Source of the DNA: Robiginitalea aestuariiviva | Lineage (GTDB): Bacteria > Bacteroidota > Bacteroidia > Flavobacteriales > Flavobacteriaceae | Reading direction: 5' to 3' | NCBI RefSeq assembly: GCF_029537735.1 | Contig: NZ_JARPUQ010000001.1 | Location: 1,026,696 to 1,090,695, forward strand | DNA: 64,000 bases | The notes under the pieces: generated by a model | Database searches by the model: none | Told to the model about the DNA's origin: nothing | The model's input: the letters and a program-made list of their open reading frames with translations, nothing else | Part shown: in pieces, positions 19,085-27,596 of the stretch | Numbering within the stretch: the first letter of the stretch is position 1 | Layout of the letters: each line of letters starts with the position of its first letter | Made by a program: the position numbers and the translations under genes

Positions 19085-19533
19085 GGGTTATCACTGGCAT
19101 ACCATTCCGCATAGGCTGTTCCGGTTTCCCGCAGCCGGATGGAATGCAGGCGGATGTTTTCGGGCAACCGGTCCTTAATACGCCGGGCAAAATCGATGAC
19201 CATATTCTCGCTGGTGGGCTGGTAATCCGCCAGGATCACTTTGTGGCCCTCCTGTTCCAGGGTCCGGGCCAGATCTACATGGGGAGTATTGCGGTTAAAG
19301 ACCGTGGCATGGTCAAACGGGTCTACAATTTCTTCCTTGACTATGGTTTTCAGGTCCCCGAAATCCATAACCATGCCCAGCTTAACCTGCCCGGGTTCGG
19401 CAATGGGCGTTCCCGAAACCGTAACGGCCAGGTGGTAGCTGTGGCCGTGGACGTTACGGCATTTGCCGTCGTACCCGTACAGGGCGTGGCCGGTTTCGAA
19501 GGTGAACTCTTTGGTGATGCGAATGGTGGACAT
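19081..19533 (-). CDS. queD: 6-carboxy-5,6,7,8-tetrahydropterin synthase / PTPS family (QueD-like)
   Basis: 150 residues from the start at 19533 (MSTIRITKEF). Zinc-binding His residues of the PTPS fold are H16, H29 and H31 (HGHSYHL), with catalytic Cys25 just before. QueD converts dihydroneopterin triphosphate to carboxytetrahydropterin in queuosine synthesis; the related pyruvoyl-tetrahydropterin synthase has the same fold, so the exact reaction is inferred. No other queuosine genes are in the window. Operonic with lpxH. Confidence 0.88.
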   Translation of the reverse strand: MSTIRITKEFTFETGHALYGYDGKCRNVHGHSYHLAVTVSGTPIAEPGQVKLGMVMDFGDLKTIVKEEIVDPFDHATVFNRNTPHVDLARTLEQEGHKVILADYQPTSENMVIDFARRIKDRLPENIRLHSIRLRETGTAYAEWYASDNP

Positions 19534-19551
19534 AGGCGAATGAAATCCCTG

Positions 19552-19559
19552 CAAAAGTA
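19552..19559 (-). promoter_or_regulatory. Candidate -7 box for the queD-lpxH operon
   Basis: Minus-strand TACTTTTG, 18 nt upstream of the ATG at 19533. No clear -33 box. Confidence 0.5.
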
Positions 19560-19618
19560 GAAATTCTGTCTGAGCTGAACGTTTTTAGACTACATTAGCG
19601 CACTTTTTTTGGCATTCT

Positions 19619-20134
19619 ATGTCGGATGAACTTTTTGAGCAACTGGACTTTACGCCCAACCCGCTCTACGAGAAGATCATTTCGGATCTGATGGAACAAC
19701 ACTACAGTGTGGTTCCGGGATTCCTGTCCGGGTCGCTAACAATGGCCCTGAGGACCCTGTTGCTGGAATTTTTTTAGGAGCTGGACCAGCTCATTGCTTA
19801 TCTGAACCGGACCTGCTTCCTGGGGATTGCCAGTCGGGAGTTCCATTATGCCCTATACCCGGAAGGGAGTTATTACCGGCGCCACCTGGATGTGTTCCAG
19901 AACGACGACCGGCGGCGGCTCTCGCTGATCTGCTACCTGAATGAACCGGACTGGACCCCTGCGGATGGCGGCGAGCTGGTGCTGTATACCCAGGGGGAGA
20001 AAGGCGAGAAAGCGGTTTGGGTAGACCCGCTTCCCGGGCAGTTGGTGCTGATGGAGAGCCATATCCTGGAACATGAGGTAAAACCCACGCAAAGGCCCCG
20101 CCTAAGCCTCACCGGATGGTTTAAAACGCATTGA
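19619..20134 (+). pseudogene. Broken 2OG-Fe(II) oxygenase (SM-20/prolyl 4-hydroxylase-like)
   Basis: Reading one frame from the ATG at 19619 gives a normal-looking N-terminus (LMEQHYSVVPGFLSG) for about 51 codons, then an in-frame TAG at 19775-19777. The same frame continues into the catalytic domain: RRHLDVFQNDDRRR (His and Asp iron ligands), a double-stranded beta-helix region, LEHEV (distal His) and RLSLTGWF (2OG-binding Arg). Between the LLLEFF and LNRTCFLG segments, relatives have about 50 more residues (the RGD/LWLD region), which are missing. Deletion plus stop means that the full enzyme cannot be made. An internal start at 19892 would give only a partial domain. The T7 run at the break could be a mutation or sequencing hot spot, but it cannot explain the missing segment. 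Confidence 0.75.
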
Positions 20135-20139
20135 GGGAT

Positions 20140-20913
20140 TCAGGATTTCGATTTAAAGGCCTTCAACTGGCGTTGGGTGGTGTCCGAAAGCGCAAGTTTA
20201 CCGGTTTGTTCGGCCCGGGCAGGGAGGAGTTCCTCCCAATGGCCGGTGCCTTCCCAAAGGGCAGCTTTCATGGCTTCCAGTGCAGCAACCGGGGTTTCCG
20301 CCAGGGCTGAGGCGAAAGCCTCGCCTTCCTTGCGCAGCTCCTTCTGGGATTCATAAACGCGGGCAAAGAGCCCTTTATCTTTGGCCCAATAGGCGCTTTT
20401 CCATTCTTTGGGGCTCAGGGACATTTCGGCAAGGCCTGCGGCCCCTGTTTTACGGGCTACGGCCGGGGCGATCACCAGAGGGGCAATGCCAATACTGAGT
20501 TCCGAGAGGCGCACGGAAGCCGCTTCGCAGGCCAGGGCGTAATCCGAGGCGGCAATGAGGCCTACGCCCCCGCCTACCGCTTTTCCCTGTACCAGGGTCA
20601 CAATGGGTTTCGGGCAGTTTTTCATCGCCAGGATTACCCGGGCAAAACCGCTAAAAAACTGGCGGCTTTCTTCTTCGGTGCTTACAGCCAGCAATTCGTC
20701 AAAGGAGGCGCCGGCACAGAAGGCCCGGTCGCCTTCAGATAGCAGTAAAATTACTCCAAGGTCCTTACGCGTTCCCAATTCCCGGATTTCCTGTTCCAGC
20801 CGATCGAGCAATTCGGAATTCATCGCATTGCTGGACGGGTGGCCAAATTCCACCAGGGCCAGGGAACCCTGGATGCGGGTGTAGAGACTGCCTTGGGATC
20901 GGGAGGTGGCCAT
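20140..20913 (-). CDS. Enoyl-CoA hydratase/isomerase family (crotonase)
   Basis: 257 residues. Crotonase-fold segments: HPSSNAMNSELL, GDRAFCAGASFDEL (oxyanion hole and CoA binding) and GKAVGGGVGLIAASDYALA. One usual catalytic Glu position is kept (SELSIG); the second, normally in a PGxGG segment, is replaced by APLVIAP, so the reaction may not be a classical hydration. Similar short-chain crotonases act in branched-chain amino acid or fatty-acid breakdown. Located 15 nt after the MATE gene's stop in the same direction. Confidence 0.87.
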   Translation of the reverse strand: MATSRSQGSLYTRIQGSLALVEFGHPSSNAMNSELLDRLEQEIRELGTRKDLGVILLLSEGDRAFCAGASFDELLAVSTEEESRQFFSGFARVILAMKNCPKPIVTLVQGKAVGGGVGLIAASDYALACEAASVRLSELSIGIAPLVIAPAVARKTGAAGLAEMSLSPKEWKSAYWAKDKGLFARVYESQKELRKEGEAFASALAETPVAALEAMKAALWEGTGHWEELLPARAEQTGKLALSDTTQRQLKAFKSKS

Positions 20914-20923
20914 GGTTTTTTTT

Positions 20924-20931
20924 CAAATTTA
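20924..20931 (-). promoter_or_regulatory. Candidate -7 box before the crotonase gene
   Basis: Minus-strand TAAATTTG, 10 nt upstream of the ATG at 20913, overlapping the MATE stop codon. Implies a very short leader, or readthrough from the MATE gene instead. Confidence 0.35.
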
Positions 20932-22263
20932 TGTGTTTTGCAAGAGGGGGCGAAATTTTCGACGGAAGTCCCAAACCAAAGCGCCCCCGCGGATAGCCAT
21001 CCAGACCATCATGGCCGCCCAGATGCCATAGAGCTGCCACCCCAGCCATACGCCAAGGTAAAGGGCGGGCAGGAAGCCGAGAAAGGTGGCCACCAGTAAC
21101 ACATTCCGCAAAAACCGCATTTTCCCCATGCCCTTGTACAACCCGTCATAAATAAAGGCCAGGGTATTTACCGGCATCCCCAGGATGACAATAATAAAGA
21201 TCTGACTGAAGGCTTCAAGCACTGCCGGATCTGAGGAAAACAAGCGCCCCACCTGGTTGTAGAACACCCCGCCGGCAAGCATTAGCATTGCACTGACCAC
21301 CCACCCGTACCGGAGGGCTTTACGGGCCAGCAACCACAACCTGTCGTAATCCCGGGCACCCAGGAATCGTCCCCCGAGGATTTTTCCGGCAGCGGAGTAC
21401 CCGTCTATGAAGAAGGCTGCAAACAGCCATAGGTTAACGGCAATGGTGTGCGCCCCAATATAGCGGTCGCCCAGGGCTGTGGCTTCCCGGACGGCAAATA
21501 GCAGGGCGATGTTCAGGGAGAGGGTGCGCACAAACAGGTTTAAAGCCATGCCCACCAACCGTTTTAATTCGGGATGCAGGGGTAGGGTAAACCGCAAGCC
21601 AACCTGCGTCCGGCGCAGCAGCAGGAACAGGGCCAGGCCCGCCATTACCCCCTGGGCAATAAGGCTGGCCCAGGCTGCACCCTCGAGGTTCATCGGATCA
21701 ATCCAGCCCGCAATCCCATAGACCAGCGCCAGGTCCAGGACAATGTTGATTAAGGTACCCGTAAGGGCAATCAGCATGGGCCAAACGGTATTTTGAAGCC
21801 CCTGGAATATTCCCATGATGGCAAAGGTGAAAAGGGTCAGTGGAAACCCCCACACCCGAATCCCGTAATACGAAACACAATACTCCAGCACCCGGCCCTG
21901 GGCATTGAGTAACTGGAAGATCCCTTCGCTAAAGGGGAGGGTGGCCAGCAGGATCAGGATACTCACCGAAACGTTGAGGTAAATGGCCTGGGCCGGCAGG
22001 GAGCCGATCTCGGACAAGCGTCCGGCCCCAAGGTATTGGGCAACAATGGCAGAAATGGCAGACCGGGTCTGGCCCAGTATCCAGATCAGCATGGACAGAA
22101 AAGCGCCAACAATCCCTGCAGCCGCCAGGGATTCTACCCCAAATTCGGGAATATTGCCGACAATTGCTGTATCGGTGATGCTCAGTACAGGTTCGGCTAT
22201 ACCGGCAAAGATGGCGGGGATAGCCAGGCGGTTGATACTTCTTGAACTCAGTTCTTTACTCAC
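20929..22263 (-). CDS. MATE-family multidrug/metabolite exporter
   Basis: 444 residues with about 12 membrane helices in two homologous halves, inner membrane. Family features are the N-terminal LAIPAIFAGIAEPVLSITDTAIVG and the second-half GAHTIAVNLWLFAAFFIDGY. Uses a Na+ or H+ gradient to export cationic drugs or metabolites. The start is GTG (22263), overlapping the upstream acetyltransferase by 8 nt, so translation is coupled. DinF-like subgroup is likely, substrate unknown. Confidence 0.92.
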   Translation of the reverse strand: MSKELSSRSINRLAIPAIFAGIAEPVLSITDTAIVGNIPEFGVESLAAAGIVGAFLSMLIWILGQTRSAISAIVAQYLGAGRLSEIGSLPAQAIYLNVSVSILILLATLPFSEGIFQLLNAQGRVLEYCVSYYGIRVWGFPLTLFTFAIMGIFQGLQNTVWPMLIALTGTLINIVLDLALVYGIAGWIDPMNLEGAAWASLIAQGVMAGLALFLLLRRTQVGLRFTLPLHPELKRLVGMALNLFVRTLSLNIALLFAVREATALGDRYIGAHTIAVNLWLFAAFFIDGYSAAGKILGGRFLGARDYDRLWLLARKALRYGWVVSAMLMLAGGVFYNQVGRLFSSDPAVLEAFSQIFIIVILGMPVNTLAFIYDGLYKGMGKMRFLRNVLLVATFLGFLPALYLGVWLGWQLYGIWAAMMVWMAIRGGALVWDFRRKFRPLLQNT

Positions 22264-22774
22264 GTGGGGAAGGGCTTAGAATGCGTTCATAACAGTAAAA
22301 GGGGTAGGCACTCTGGTTGGGGAAATAGACCGCCCCAAGTCTTTGGTATCCCCTTTTTTCATAGAAGGTTTGATTACGGCGGTTGCGGCTGAAGGTATCC
22401 AGGCGGATGGAAACGGCTTCGGACAGGGCTGCCTCCTGCTCGGCGAAGTCCATAAGCTTCAGGGCAAATCCGAGCCCCTGGAAATCCGGGTGAACCGCCA
22501 GGCGGTGTACATACCTGTTATTGCGATTGGGCGTTAACCAGGTAATGGCTTCGTATTCTGCATCCATCCGATCCGAAAGGGCCACGCAGCCCACCAAAGC
22601 TTTTTGGTGTTCCAGAATAAAAAGTTCCTTTCGGCCAATATCTTCATTAAAGGCTTTTGCGGAGGGATAGGCCTGGTTCCACTGGAAGATGCCTCTGGCC
22701 CGCATTGCGGCCCCACAAGCCTGTGTTAGGGCCAGAATCCGGGGGATTTCATGTACTTTTGCGGGGCGAATCAC
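22256..22774 (-). CDS. GNAT-family N-acetyltransferase
   Basis: 172 residues, GTG start. The acetyl-CoA pyrophosphate loop is VHPDFQGLGFALKLMDFAE (variant of the Q/RxxGxG/A motif), preceded by the RYVHRLAV strand and followed by the NQTFYEKRGYQRLG motif B. Acetylates a small molecule or protein amine; the substrate is not evident. Operonic with the MATE exporter (8-nt overlap), which could mean modify-and-export of a compound. Divergent from the universal stress protein gene. Confidence 0.88.
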   Translation of the reverse strand: MIRPAKVHEIPRILALTQACGAAMRARGIFQWNQAYPSAKAFNEDIGRKELFILEHQKALVGCVALSDRMDAEYEAITWLTPNRNNRYVHRLAVHPDFQGLGFALKLMDFAEQEAALSEAVSIRLDTFSRNRRNQTFYEKRGYQRLGAVYFPNQSAYPFYCYERILSPSPRE

Positions 22775-22826
22775 GCTACTGAAGCATTTTGTGTAAATTT
22801 AGATAATAATCCATACCAGGCTTCCC

Positions 22827-23624
22827 ATGAAAAACATCCTCGTCCCTGTTGGCAATCCGGAAAGCGCACAGGAAACCCTGAAATATGCCGTAGACTTCGC
22901 GGCGGCCTTTGACGCTCAGATTTATGTCATGGAAGTTTTAAGCCTGGGCTCCCGGGCCGGAGACCTGAAGAATGTGAAAGGCAAAATCATCGAAAGTAGC
23001 CAGGAACGGTTACGCGAACTCATTTCCGGCATAGACGCTGGAGGGGTAGACCTAAAAATTGCCACCTATACCGGAGACCTGATCGATGGCCTGAATGAAT
23101 TGGAACGGGAACTGGATATTGATCTCATTATAATCGCACCCCGCAGTGTGGAAATTGATGAGGAACTTTATCTGGGCAATACTTCCGGGAAAATCATCAA
23201 ACGCACAGATATCCCTACATTAATTGTTCCCAAGGGAGTCAAATTTACCCCTTACGCGTCTATCCTGACTGCTTTTCGTTCAGGGGTGCTCAAGCGAAAA
23301 CGCATCCTGAAGCCCCTTTTGGCCATACAAAAACGCTTTGAGGCTACGGTAAATCTGCTCATGGTGAAAACGCCCAACTATACGGACGACGACCTGAAGA
23401 TCGATACGGCACTCATGGATATGGCCTCGCAGGTTACCATGACGGAACAGGCAACCACTTACCTTGGAGTACTGGAGCATATCCAGGCCCACCAGCCAGA
23501 CCTGCTTTGCGTTTTTCGCAGAAAGCGGGGTTTCTTCTCCAGCCTTTGGGAGAAGAATACGATTCGCAAGTCCGAATTCTCTGTTCGGATACCGGTACTC
23601 GTGCTCAGTGTGAAGAAGTACTAA
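22827..23624 (+). CDS. Universal stress protein (UspA family)
   Basis: 265 residues, longer than a single Usp domain (about 140). The first domain (1-135) is clear: ILVPVGNPESAQETLKYAVDFA and a C-terminal GNTSGKIIKRTDIPTLIVPKG resembling the GxxSxxIxxxxxxPVLVV nucleotide-binding segment. The second half is a degenerate domain ending in SEFSVRIPVLVLSVKK. Two-domain forms are common in Bacteroidetes. A TAAATTTA box (22794-22801) lies 25 nt upstream. A short 5-bp hairpin with a T6 run directly overlaps and follows the stop (23623-23640). Confidence 0.9.
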   Translation: MKNILVPVGNPESAQETLKYAVDFAAAFDAQIYVMEVLSLGSRAGDLKNVKGKIIESSQERLRELISGIDAGGVDLKIATYTGDLIDGLNELERELDIDLIIIAPRSVEIDEELYLGNTSGKIIKRTDIPTLIVPKGVKFTPYASILTAFRSGVLKRKRILKPLLAIQKRFEATVNLLMVKTPNYTDDDLKIDTALMDMASQVTMTEQATTYLGVLEHIQAHQPDLLCVFRRKRGFFSSLWEKNTIRKSEFSVRIPVLVLSVKKY

Positions 23625-23805
23625 GGGGAATCCCTTTTTTAAGTAGCCGCAAGGCCATTGCATATTCCGGCAATATGTTGTGAAAAGGGGGCGTGTTCTG
23701 CCCCCAGGGGGTAGCACTATCCCGGTAGCTGCAAACGGTTTTCCGGGTTGCCGCGTATCTTCACATCGGGGTGGGGATTAGGCTCCCCCGGGAGTGCTTA
23801 AAAAC

Positions 23806-23840
23806 AAAAAAACCACTCGAGTTTACTCGGTGGTTTTTTT
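23806..23840. terminator. Bidirectional terminator between the usp gene and tRNA-Ala
   Basis: Arms 23806-23821 and 23826-23840 form about 15 bp with a single bulged T (23817), loop TTTA, A7 on one side and T7 on the other. Serves tRNA-Ala (minus) and possibly usp (plus). The 180 nt between usp and this hairpin hold no gene that I can support; GGGGGC/GCCCCC at 23687-23705 can form a small stem. Confidence 0.8.
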
Positions 23841-23884
23841 AGGCTTTGGCCCGTAATCCAAATTCTGGATGTAGTGCCTGATTT

Positions 23885-23960
<76 letters not shown>

Positions 23961-24083
23961 GAAACTAGACGGCAAATTTACGCTTTTTATGTGAATTGCA
24001 AAATAGTGCCCGGGTTTTTTTATGCCCCCGGTTATGCGTCTTCCCGCCATGTAGTATCTTGTATATTCCAAAAATATGAACCG

Positions 24084-24794
24084 ATGGAAAACATGAAAGA
24101 CAAGGTCGCCTATATCACCGGTGGCTCTAAAGGAATTGGATTGGGTATTGCTCAGGTTCTGGTGCGCCAGGGCATGCGGGTAGCCATAAGTGGCAGGGAT
24201 GAAAAGGCCCTGAAAGCTGCGGCCAGCTCCCTGGATGCGGAACGGGTTATGCCCCTGGTTTCAAATGTTACCTCTCTGGCAGACGAAGAGGAAGCCGTAA
24301 AGGCTATCCTCTATCGGTGGGGGCAACTCGATGTAGTGGTGGCCAATGCCGGGGTGGGCCATTTTTCGCCTGTAGACAGCCTGAGCGTAGACCATTGGAA
24401 CCAGATGATCAACACCAACCTAACCGGGGTCTTTAACACCCTCAAAGCGGCTTTGCCGGCCCTGAAGGAGTCCCAGGGATACTATATTACCGTGGCCAGT
24501 CTTGCCGGGACCAATTTTTTTGCGTCCGGGGCAGGATACAATGCTACTAAATTCGGCGTGGTAGGTTTTACTCAGGCGGCTATGCTGGACTTGCGGCCTT
24601 TTGGCATTAAGGTGTCCACCATTATGCCGGGGTCTGTGGCTACCCATTTTAACCAGAATGAACCGGGGGATAAGGATGCCTGGAAGATCCAGCCTGAGGA
24701 TATAGGAGAACTGGTATGGGACCTGTTAAAAATGCATCCCAGGACGCTTCCCAGCAAAATTGAAGTACGGCCTACACGTCCGGATCTGAAGTAA
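24084..24794 (+). CDS. Short-chain dehydrogenase/reductase (SDR)
   Basis: 236 residues. The start at 24084 (MENMKDKVAYITGG) or 24093 fits the fold; a longer frame reaching to 23991 runs towards the tRNA and is not homologous. Classical SDR motifs: TGGSKGIG cofactor loop, NAGVG, catalytic Ser in TVASLAG, YNATK with Tyr and Lys, and the PGSVATHF segment. NAD(P)(H)-dependent oxidoreductase, substrate unknown; similar to 3-oxoacyl-ACP reductase-like proteins. Its 3' end overlaps the convergent AddB-like gene by 23 nt. Confidence 0.9.
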   Translation: MENMKDKVAYITGGSKGIGLGIAQVLVRQGMRVAISGRDEKALKAAASSLDAERVMPLVSNVTSLADEEEAVKAILYRWGQLDVVVANAGVGHFSPVDSLSVDHWNQMINTNLTGVFNTLKAALPALKESQGYYITVASLAGTNFFASGAGYNATKFGVVGFTQAAMLDLRPFGIKVSTIMPGSVATHFNQNEPGDKDAWKIQPEDIGELVWDLLKMHPRTLPSKIEVRPTRPDLK

Positions 24795-27531
24795 GCAGTT
24801 CCTGAGGGGCCATAAATGGAATCTGTGAATCAAAGATGCGGCCGATCAAGGCCTGCAGTGGGATAGCAAATGCCCCGGTCATGGCCGGGTTCAGGGTTTC
24901 GTCGCGGGATTTCTCCTTGCGCAGGCCAAACCATTGCCGCCCTTGATTCAGGTTGCGGAAAGAAACGATTCCTGCGCGAAAGGACGCCTCCGGGGCCGAT
25001 TGCTGATAGAGCCAGGCATAACACAACAATTGGAAAGCCTTGTTCCGTTCAGGCCCGGTACAGGCATCTTCCCAGGAGTCAATCCGAAGGTTTGCGGGCT
25101 CTACCCGTCCGGTTTTATAGTCGATAATACGTACCTCTCCATCAATGGATTCAATCCGGTCCAGGGTGCCTTTGAGGTAGATGGGGATGTTGAGCCCGGG
25201 TACGGTTATGGAGGCTTTCAGAGGCTGTTCCACCCCCAGAATACGGACTTCATGCCTTTTGACCTCCCTGCTTTCCTGGTCCAGGAACATCTGGAGGTGC
25301 TGTTCCATGACTTTCAAGGCAATTAAGTTTTTTCCGCTTGCACGCTGGCCATGCAGATAATGCGCTGAATAGGCTTTGCCCAGAATCTCCGGGACCTGAG
25401 AGCGCATGTGCTCCAATACGCCTGCTGTGAGTACCTGGCCGGTTAATGGGCGATACAGGTCTTCCAGGGCCTGGTGCAGTACCGTTCCGAAGGTGTTCGC
25501 GGCCACGGTTTCCTCCAGGCTTTCCGATTCCGGGAGGCGCAGGACCTGCCGCTGGTAAAACTCCATGGGGTCTTTGATGAATCGGGAAAGGGCAGTTGGC
25601 GAAAAGCCGGAAGATGCAATCTCTGCCAACCGCTCCAGCAGGGCAGGTTCCTTCCGGATCGAAAACGGCCTGGGCGGCTCATGGCTGAATTCGGGAATGG
25701 CTGTCCGTTCCTTTATATAGGGCGATAAAACCGGATCGGACCGCAACTGCTGGATAAACCGGCTGGGTTCTCCACCCTCCAGGGCGTCTGCCTCCGTGTT
25801 GTAGAGCAGGTATATGTTTTTGGCCCGCTGCAGCAGCCGGTAGAAGTGGTAGGCATAAATGGCATCTTTTTCCTTGAATGTGGGCAGACCAAAATCCTTT
25901 TTGACCTCATAGGGGATAAATGAATTATGGCTTTTGCCAGCCGGGAGTACGCCTTCGTTGACCGCGGTTAAAATAACCGTTTCAAAATCCAGGTTTCTAC
26001 TCTCGAGCATCCCCATAAGCTGAAGCCCTTCAAGGGGTTCCCCCTGAAAATCCAGTTGTTCTTCGGCCAGCAATTGGTCAAAGAGCAGTTCCAGGGCACT
26101 AATGGAGGCAATATAAGGGTATTTCTCGCAAAGATCCGCCATAGGGGTAAACAACCGGTAAAAATGCCGGAGTTGCTCCAAAATGATTTTGTCCGTGGCA
26201 TGCTGGTATACCGTTTTAAGTTCCAGGATCAGGTTCAGGGTTTTACGGAGATGGTCCCGGGGACTGGTACTGGCAGTACTCAAAAGAAGTTCTACCACCA
26301 GCCGGGGTAAACCCAGGGCCTCCAATTTGGCTTTATCCAGGCGCGAGGGGTTCTCGGCAATGATTCGGGATCGGATTTTATGTGGGGTAATACCCAGCTT
26401 ACGGAACCAGGGTTGCAATAAGGGGTTTTCCAGTAGTTCCAGGATGTGGTGAACCCCCCAGCCGGCCATGTGGTAATCCTGTGCGGCGGTAAACCGCAAT
26501 CCGAAGACTTGTGCCAGCGGGCTGTGCCGTAGCGGGTAACCCATGGTAATATTTACAGCTGAGATAGTACCGGGAAGGCTATGGAGCATCGGGTCCAGGT
26601 GGGATTCATCACCAAGGACGATAGCGCATTGATCTAACCGCTCTGGCAGTTTGGCATGCAAGTCCTTTACGATCTGACCTACGTAACGCGCCTGGGCAAT
26701 GGTTTTGGGCAAGCCAACTACCTGTATATTCTTTTGGGAATTTAAATGGTTACCTGTTCCCTGAAGTGTTCCCCTTAAAATGGACCATTCCCTGAGATAT
26801 TTCCGGAGGAAGAGGCCGGCATCGTGAACGGGGTGCTGTACATAATGGGTGTCTGCATCCCAAAATATCTGCGCCCTTCCGGCCTGGAGAAAACCTTGTA
26901 TTAGCGTTTTTTCGGCCGTATTCAGCGCATTGAAGCCAATAAAGACAAAGGTTTTATCCGGGTGGTTAGCCAGGTATTGGGGATAGGCCTCTACTGCGGT
27001 TCGGTAAACTTGTCCCTGATATCCCATCCCCTGCGCTCTCAGGGAGTTCCTCAGTTTTTGGTACAGCGGAAGCAGGATCTTCCAAAAGGCAATACGACGC
27101 TCGATCATGTCCGTGGTTTCTCCATCGGGCATCCAATGCCGGATCTCCTTCAGGGCAGCGAGATATTTGAAAAGTGACGGGGCGTCTACCAGATAGCGGT
27201 CAATTTCATTAAAGTCCTGTAACAGGGTAGGAGCCCATTTGGCAAAATCTGAAAAAGACTCCTTCTCAAGCCCGGAATCTGTTTCCAAATAGGCTTCATA
27301 TAGGCAGAAAAGGCTTTGTAACCTGGGGGAATACCGTTGGTCAGCAAGATGTGACACAAAATCTTCGATACTCCAAACCTGAGGCATCAACATGGTCTTG
27401 CCGGCCTTTTTCGCCATGCGGTTTTTCAGGAAATACCCGGCGCGTTTGCTGGGCAACACCAGCACCAATTCCTCGGGGCGGGTTTTCCAGTCCGGCAATT
27501 GATCCAGTACTTGATCCAGGAAGGTTTGCAT
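24772..27531 (-). CDS. AddB/RecB-like PD-(D/E)XK nuclease-helicase subunit
   Basis: 919 residues, a Bacteroidetes AddB-type protein partnering an AddA-type helicase-nuclease in double-strand break repair. The N-terminus has a degenerate nucleotide-binding segment (LVLPSKRAGYFLKNRM) in place of a good Walker A, as expected for an inactive helicase fold. The C-terminal PF12705-like nuclease has GTLDRIE (Asp), then RIIDYKTG (Asp and Lys at about 803-806). QxxxY-type motif QLLCYAWLY follows. Likely partner is the protein at 30266-33400. Naming it addB is inference; sequence divergence is high. Confidence 0.82.
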   Translation of the reverse strand: MQTFLDQVLDQLPDWKTRPEELVLVLPSKRAGYFLKNRMAKKAGKTMLMPQVWSIEDFVSHLADQRYSPRLQSLFCLYEAYLETDSGLEKESFSDFAKWAPTLLQDFNEIDRYLVDAPSLFKYLAALKEIRHWMPDGETTDMIERRIAFWKILLPLYQKLRNSLRAQGMGYQGQVYRTAVEAYPQYLANHPDKTFVFIGFNALNTAEKTLIQGFLQAGRAQIFWDADTHYVQHPVHDAGLFLRKYLREWSILRGTLQGTGNHLNSQKNIQVVGLPKTIAQARYVGQIVKDLHAKLPERLDQCAIVLGDESHLDPMLHSLPGTISAVNITMGYPLRHSPLAQVFGLRFTAAQDYHMAGWGVHHILELLENPLLQPWFRKLGITPHKIRSRIIAENPSRLDKAKLEALGLPRLVVELLLSTASTSPRDHLRKTLNLILELKTVYQHATDKIILEQLRHFYRLFTPMADLCEKYPYIASISALELLFDQLLAEEQLDFQGEPLEGLQLMGMLESRNLDFETVILTAVNEGVLPAGKSHNSFIPYEVKKDFGLPTFKEKDAIYAYHFYRLLQRAKNIYLLYNTEADALEGGEPSRFIQQLRSDPVLSPYIKERTAIPEFSHEPPRPFSIRKEPALLERLAEIASSGFSPTALSRFIKDPMEFYQRQVLRLPESESLEETVAANTFGTVLHQALEDLYRPLTGQVLTAGVLEHMRSQVPEILGKAYSAHYLHGQRASGKNLIALKVMEQHLQMFLDQESREVKRHEVRILGVEQPLKASITVPGLNIPIYLKGTLDRIESIDGEVRIIDYKTGRVEPANLRIDSWEDACTGPERNKAFQLLCYAWLYQQSAPEASFRAGIVSFRNLNQGRQWFGLRKEKSRDETLNPAMTGAFAIPLQALIGRIFDSQIPFMAPQELLTSDPDV

Positions 27532-27544
27532 ACCTTAAAAATAA

Positions 27545-27575
27545 AAAAAGCCCCGGCTTTGCAGCCAGGGCTTTT
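27545..27575 (-). terminator. Terminator of the ompA-like gene
   Basis: AAAAAGCCCcGGCT (27545-27558 region) pairs with AGCCaGGGCTTTT (to 27575), loop TTGC, with a long A-rich tract on the plus-strand left side that becomes a U tract on the minus strand. Lies 22 nt after the stop at 27597. Confidence 0.82.
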
Positions 27576-27596
27576 CTATATGGAAGCGTAATTCGC

